Source: Lucinisca nassula (taxonomy: Eukaryota; Mollusca; Bivalvia; Lucinida; Lucinidae). From it: DNA of 64,000 nucleotides. The first letter of the stretch is position 1; each line of letters begins with the position of its first letter. The notes under the pieces are model-generated. The model made no database searches, was not told the origin of the DNA, and worked only from the letters and a program-made list of their open reading frames with translations. This document shows positions 59,792 to 64,000 of this stretch, piece by piece. The position numbers and the translations under genes were made by a program. The DNA lies in the NCBI GenBank assembly GCA_963580285.1, contig CAUZLF010000270.1:335501-399500 (forward strand). Direction: 5' to 3'.

Positions 59792-59916
59792 GTGTATATG
59801 CCATGCTCTTTTTCCTTCATATCTTTGAACTGTGTGGCCTGAGTTTTCAGCTCTTGCAGTCGTGCCTCTCTGATATACGATGGAATTTCCTCATTTTCGA
59901 GTTCCTCTAACAATTT
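59792..59916 (-). CDS. TXNDC9: TXNDC9-like exon: N-terminal helical region
   Basis: It is 125 bp, with acceptor TTGTTTTTCAG and donor ATACAC|GTAAGC. It starts in phase 0 and ends in phase 2. It encodes KLLEELENEEIPSYIREARL then QELKTQATQFKDMKEKEHGI and YT. A charged helix with (R)L..L(K)..(T/A)Q followed by HG.Y lies just before the thioredoxin fold in TXNDC9. The start codon is in an upstream exon not found in the window. Confidence 0.85.
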
Positions 59917-59974
59917 CTGAAAAACAACATATTGCTGTATTTTGTTCAAATCTATTTTTCAGTTGTTGATTTTT

Positions 59975-60130
59975 TTAAACTCTTATCCTGCTGTTCATGA
60001 CAACCCTTTTCTTTGCAAACAGTGTAGTTCCAGGATCTACACTGTTTGACATTCAATTTATGAATTTGTAGGAATAAATTACATCGAGTAATCTTATTGG
60101 TTCAAAGCCAGAAATGGGTGTGGCTAAATT
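59975..60130. repeat. MITE family M2, truncated
   Basis: TTAAACTCTTATCCTGCTGT, GTGTAGTTCCAGGATCTACA (stem almost gone), ATTACATCGAGTAATCTTAT and GGGTGTGGC. The right terminus is missing. Confidence 0.55.
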
Positions 60131-60842
60131 GCAAAATAAACACATTTGTAAACATCGCTTTAGCCAAATAAAAAATATGTACGGTTAGGTTTATGTTCGA
60201 AAAAAAAGTAGGGCAAGTAGTAATTTTATTTTGATGAATACTTTACTAGAAAAATATTTCCAGATAAGAAGGAATAGTTCCTTATTTTTAATGTATTGTC
60301 AGAAATATTCAGGACCCAATGTTAACCTTTTAAGTAACTGGACAAGGTGGTCCTGTTTCTTATGCCTAATCTAAGTTCCACGATGAAAATCATATTAAAT
60401 GGATAAACTAGTTCAACAGTGAAAACCTAGACTCTTTCAAAACAAAGTTTGAGGGTTCCTGATAGAACCCTATCATTGAGACAGTTCTAATGAGAAACTA
60501 TGATCTCTGTCAGCAGCTTAATAAGAAAAATACCACAGATTTATTTCCTGAAGTTGCTTTTGTCAGAGCTGGGAAAGACAATATTATATTGCATGCATGT
60601 GCTATAGTAATGAAGATACATGTACAATGCTGATAATTTCAGCTCATGTAAAAATCATTTAACAGTAACATTCAATCAAAATATGTCGGAACAACTTGGC
60701 TCTTTTCACTTTCATTCTGCTAAAGGTACAGAAGTGGCAGATAATATTTAGGTGGCCCCACCCTTTTTCACCATTATTTTATTACATTTCAACCTCAAAT
60801 CCGGCATCAGACTGTTAAAAGTAGGACTGAATAATCTAATGT
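60131..60842. other. Non-coding stretch with one eroded M4 piece
   Basis: GATAGAACCCTATCATTGAG ACAGTTCTAATGAGAAAC near 60460-60500 is an M4 remnant. No exon was found; the missing 5' exon of TXNDC9 could be here but I cannot show it. Confidence 0.35.
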
Positions 60843-60995
60843 GTGTTTGCATATTTGAGTTTTAAGTCCCATTAACAACTAATTAGTCATACTGAGATAG
60901 GACCTCAGTTTAAAGACTCATCCAAAAGTCTGGAGAAGTCCCAGATTCAGACCCCTGGTTTATGCGGTGAGTAGCTTAATCACTACATCAAAGGC
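60843..60995 (-). mobile_element. SINE-like element S5
   Basis: TTTGCATATTTGAGTTTTAA, GATAGGACCTCAGTTTAAAG, CCAAAAGTCTGGAGAAG and CACTACATCAAAGGCTTC. It is the uninterrupted reference for 44060-44432. Confidence 0.6.
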
Positions 60996-61439
60996 TTCTG
61001 TTTCTTCACATACTGTCATACGCCCATGAGGGCATTCTAGACAGGGGCATTGTGTCAAGCAAAGATCCCGTACCAAAGGGAAAATACTCCAGCTTGAAAA
61101 AGTTTAATGCAGGGTTGCCCGATGGACCACTAATAATTTTGATTATAGGTAAAGCATAACAGGCATGCTCCAGGAATTAGGTTGGGGGCCCTTTGGACAA
61201 AGACGAGCAGATGCGCATCTTTGCTTGTTCTAAATGGCCTTGTGGCAATACCACTAACTGATTGCATTCAAGTAATGAATTCCCACTCCAGGTACAGCCA
61301 CCCATTGACTTTCAGAGAGATTCATACATCTCATGATCTTTATAAATACTCAGTTTATCCCTCGCAAATGTTCAATGGAATGCCCTGCCCCAGAATACTG
61401 TCTTCACTTATTCAAGGATGCAGTTGGTAGACTGCAGCA

Positions 61440-63110
61440 TTCAAGGCCCTAGATCCAGACGAACTTATTTTTAACCTGATTGTAACTCCAAATATCTACA
61501 TTTATTTTAACCTATCATCTTTTATCCACTTCACTATATATATATATAAGCTTAACGTTTTCTCATTTTACATTAACTGTCTGGATTCCAGCCTCATACT
61601 CCAGCTTGAGATGTATCAGTGTGTTGTAGGAGGTCTCTCTAATCTTGTTTTTTTTTTTAACTTTGGTGTTTCTTTTTATGAATCCCAGAGTGCTGTTGGC
61701 TTTGACAGTACGAGTTATTCTGTCAGTGTTGGAATTCCATGATAGGCTGCTGGATATGCCAACCCCAAAGTATCTTGCACTAGTGACAACCTCAAGGACA
61801 TGACCATGTAGAATACATGTAAGGAAAATTTACTGATTTCTTAGAGGTTTTCACGTTTCAAAGTGACACTTGGAGGGGGTTGAACTATGTCCCACCTGGA
61901 TTCCTACACTGCCAGCCTGTCTAGGTCCTGTTGCAGTATGCGGCTGTCATTTGTGCCTCAAACTGTCAGATACACAGCAGTGCGATCAACAAACAGGTGT
62001 ACTTTTGAGGCTAACGCATCCGGTAGGTCATGTATATGATTATGAACAACAGAAACGGCCCCAGGACATAGCCTTATGGGACACCAGATGTGACTGGGAC
62101 AGACTCTGATTCCTTATCATCAATGACCACAGTGTGCGACCAGTTACCAAGGAAGGCACAGATCCAGTGGAGTCCATTTCCTCTTACCCAATACTGGTGG
62201 CGTTTCCACAGAAGTTTGAGTGGTTCACTTTGTCAAATGCCTTCAAGAAGTCCAGCAGCACGAGAACGGTATGTTTCCCAGCACTTGCTTTCATTGCAAG
62301 ATCCTTGACTAGCACGGCAAGCTGTGTTTCACATAACCTCTTTTCTCTGAAACCGTGTTGTAGATCGTACAGCAAGTCAGGATCGAGGTCAAGCTTGTCC
62401 ATGTGAGAATATAAGAATCTTATATGGGTGTGAGGGGTGGATGGAAAAATCTGTCCCGTGGGTCACTGTCCGGCATCACTCGGCAAGCCTCGTGATGCCG
62501 GACAGTGATCCCGAGGGATGGATTTTTTTATCCACCCCTCACACCCATATAGGATTCTTTTTCTTGCATACCTTCCATTTCTATTGCGAATTTTTAATGC
62601 TGCTGTCACTTCGGTTACCGACGTCCGCCATTTTGTGATGACACAACAGGAATGTTTAGTGACGTCACGGATGACGACGCCGCGCATGAGGTTGTAATCA
62701 ACCAGTGCATTTATCAAACACGCGATTATATTCGATTTTGGGTCGGAACACCAGGGTCAGAACATAAATTTCTATCCCAGGGTAAAATCTAGGATTTCCT
62801 TGTCTGGTGTGCAAGAATATATTATGTGAGCAAGGACCTTGCAAATAAAACATGTGAGGGAATGCGGCCGATGACTTGTCTTCTTTTTTTTATAAATTGA
62901 AGTAATCTGAGCTCGGCACCAGTCTGCTGGGAGCTTGCCTGTGAGTATGGGATGCTCAAAAATGACTTGCCGAATGGGGGCAATTTCCTGGTGGAGGAGT
63001 AGTTTGAATTTGTCGGGGCCGGCAGCTTTGCTGGATTTCAGATTTATGAGGAGTTTCAAATCCAATCGACAGAGATCTCAAAATCCTACATAACTGGGTT
63101 TGGGTCAAGC
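61440..63110 (-). pseudogene. Degraded CR1/Jockey-like LINE reverse transcriptase
   Basis: On the - strand, in order: SSKAAGPDKFK and LPADWCRAQITSIYKKKK (near 63050-62880); QHGFREKRLCETQLAVLVKD and LVLLDFLKAFDKVNHS (62360-62220, RT motif with the first catalytic Asp); LHWICAFLGNWSHTVV and VPVTSGVP then GYVLGPF (62180-62050); a damaged F(A/V)D motif (HLFVDRTAVY, where the catalytic Asp pair reads DR); LQQDLDRLAVW; and YFGVGISSSLSWNSN with GFIKRN (61770-61680). Stops and shifts break the frame and an M11 hairpin is inserted at 62406-62566. Only the RT part is seen; no endonuclease. Clade is inference from motif style. Confidence 0.8.
62406..62566. mobile_element. Hairpin MITE, family M11, inside the LINE
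   Basis: AGAATCTTATATGGGTGTGA / TCACACCCATATAGGATTCT are inverted ends; the centre is CTGTCCGGCATCAC / GTGATGCCGGACAG. It matches 24105-24262. Confidence 0.75.
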
Positions 63111-63344
63111 ATTCCATTTTGGACAGACTGTCACAGTCTACAGTGATTTCATGCTACGTGGTAGCTAAGTAGTTAGCCTATGATGCTAGAGGTTCAATCC
63201 GCTATAGTGGTAAAAATTTTGTTGTCCAAACATTCTGGCTTTGCATTTGCTAATCAAGCATGTTATTCTTTGGATCAGCACATTGACTGCAAGGCCCCTA
63301 GCTGTGCAAGAATAGCAACTTCTTGGGAACTAGTTGTGCATTGC

Positions 63345-63535
63345 TTTCTTTCTTTTCTTTCTACTGATACTGCGTCAGTCACATTTGACCATTACCACAA
63401 GTGTACATTGCATACACTCCAGGTTTGCAGAATGAAATCCTACACAGTAATCATGTAATTACGGTAGGGATCTTTAACCTGCCCAGGGGATGGTTAACGT
63501 TAACGTCCCGATCCGAAGGACAGTGCACTTTATGA
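63345..63535 (-). mobile_element. SINE S2, partial
   Basis: TTTCTTTCTACTGATACTGC, TACACTCCAGGTTTGCAG and CAGTAATCATGTAATTACGG match 24545-24665. The head is replaced by the S1 copy that follows. Confidence 0.6.
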
Positions 63536-63537
63536 CT

Positions 63538-63700
63538 TGTTTGTTTGATTTGAGGTTTAACGTCCCCGTCAACACGGTAAGTTCATTTTGGAGACGTTGC
63601 TTCCAATTCTGTGGGACTTTTTCCCGACATTGAGATGAAACGACATCTCAAGCCCTGTCGCCCAATGAAACCAATAAGGTTTATAAGCATGGACGGTCCT
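63538..63700 (-). mobile_element. SINE-like element S1, partial
   Basis: TTTGATTTGAGGTTTAACGT to TAAGCATGGACGGTCC. It is truncated where S2 resumes. Confidence 0.65.
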
Positions 63701-63704
63701 ATCT

Positions 63705-64000
63705 ATCTATCTACTAATACTGCGTCGGTCACATTTGACCATTACCGCAGGTGTATAGTATATACACTCCAGGTTTGCAGTATGAAAGCCTACACAGTAA
63801 TCATGTACCGGTAATTACAGCAGGGATCTTTAACCTGCACAGGGGATGGTTCTCCCTGCACAGGGGACCTCCAGTTAATGTCCTGATCCTGACATTCATC
63901 CCTGCAAATGATGTCAATGGAGTGTGTTTGGACACCGAAATTTTATTGCCGCTGCCCGGGATCGAACCCATGCCCTCTAGCATCAGAGGCAAGTGCACTA
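63705..64000 (-). mobile_element. tRNA-headed SINE S2, cut by window edge
   Basis: CTACTAATACTGCGTCGGTC, CAGTAATCATGTACCGGTAA, then CCCGGGATCGAACCCATGCC (B-box-like on the - strand) and CAGAGGCAAGTGCACTA at the edge. Confidence 0.7.

Noticed and set aside
61870..62406. + strand open frames at 61.9-62.4 kb
   Set aside because: They are antisense to the LINE reverse-transcriptase remnant, which explains the sequence on the - strand.

Overview
This is a 64 kb piece of an animal nuclear genome. It carries two spliced host genes, a complete 15.4 kb Maverick/Polinton and a very dense load of small repeats. The mix of hairpin MITEs, tRNA-headed SINEs and elements with cores of about 160 bp tandem repeats suggests a bivalve mollusc. 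That species guess is inference.

Host genes. The left 6 kb holds the last four coding exons of a SoxD (Sox5/6/13) transcription factor on the + strand. Two exons encode the HMG box, one the conserved basic flank, and one an acidic C-terminal tail that ends at 6043. On the - strand, five exons spread from 59916 down to 23207 encode most of a TXNDC9-like thioredoxin-fold protein; its first exon(s) lie beyond the window. The two genes converge. Exon boundaries were read by eye from splice consensus, compatible phases and family similarity. Neither gene appears as a long ORF.

Polinton (28391-43810). It sits in the 21.6 kb last intron of the TXNDC9 gene. It has identical 186 bp terminal inverted repeats and a GAGGC target duplication, and it split an older hairpin MITE almost exactly at its centre. 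It encodes a major capsid protein, a probable penton protein, an A32-type packaging ATPase, an RVE integrase, a protein-primed family B DNA polymerase, a Cys-rich zinc protein, an OB-like candidate and several membrane or coiled-coil proteins. The polymerase gene is broken by one in-frame stop and one single-base frameshift, and one membrane-protein gene is also frameshifted. I see no adenovirus-type protease. Genes lie in divergent pairs with spacers of 31-52 bp and in convergent pairs whose ends touch or overlap.

Repeat landscape. Several MITE families flanked by TTAA (piggyBac-like by target) share one hairpin core. Two clean empty-site comparisons support TTAA targeting. Other elements are hairpin MITEs, a mariner nested in a hairpin MITE, a SINE nested in a SINE with a 13 bp duplication, a degraded CR1/Jockey-like LINE at 61.4-63.1 kb, and five or more elements with internal tandem repeats (periods of about 155-265 bp).

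Most striking points: (1) 12 tandem 40 bp units beside a TXNDC9 exon, each repeating the exon end and its 5' splice site; (2) the nearly intact Polinton with very few lesions; (3) a 78 bp in-frame duplication inside its capsid gene; (4) a Helentron-like element whose ends can be fixed from an uninterrupted copy of its target; (5) a satellite carrying arrays of nuclear-receptor-like half-sites.
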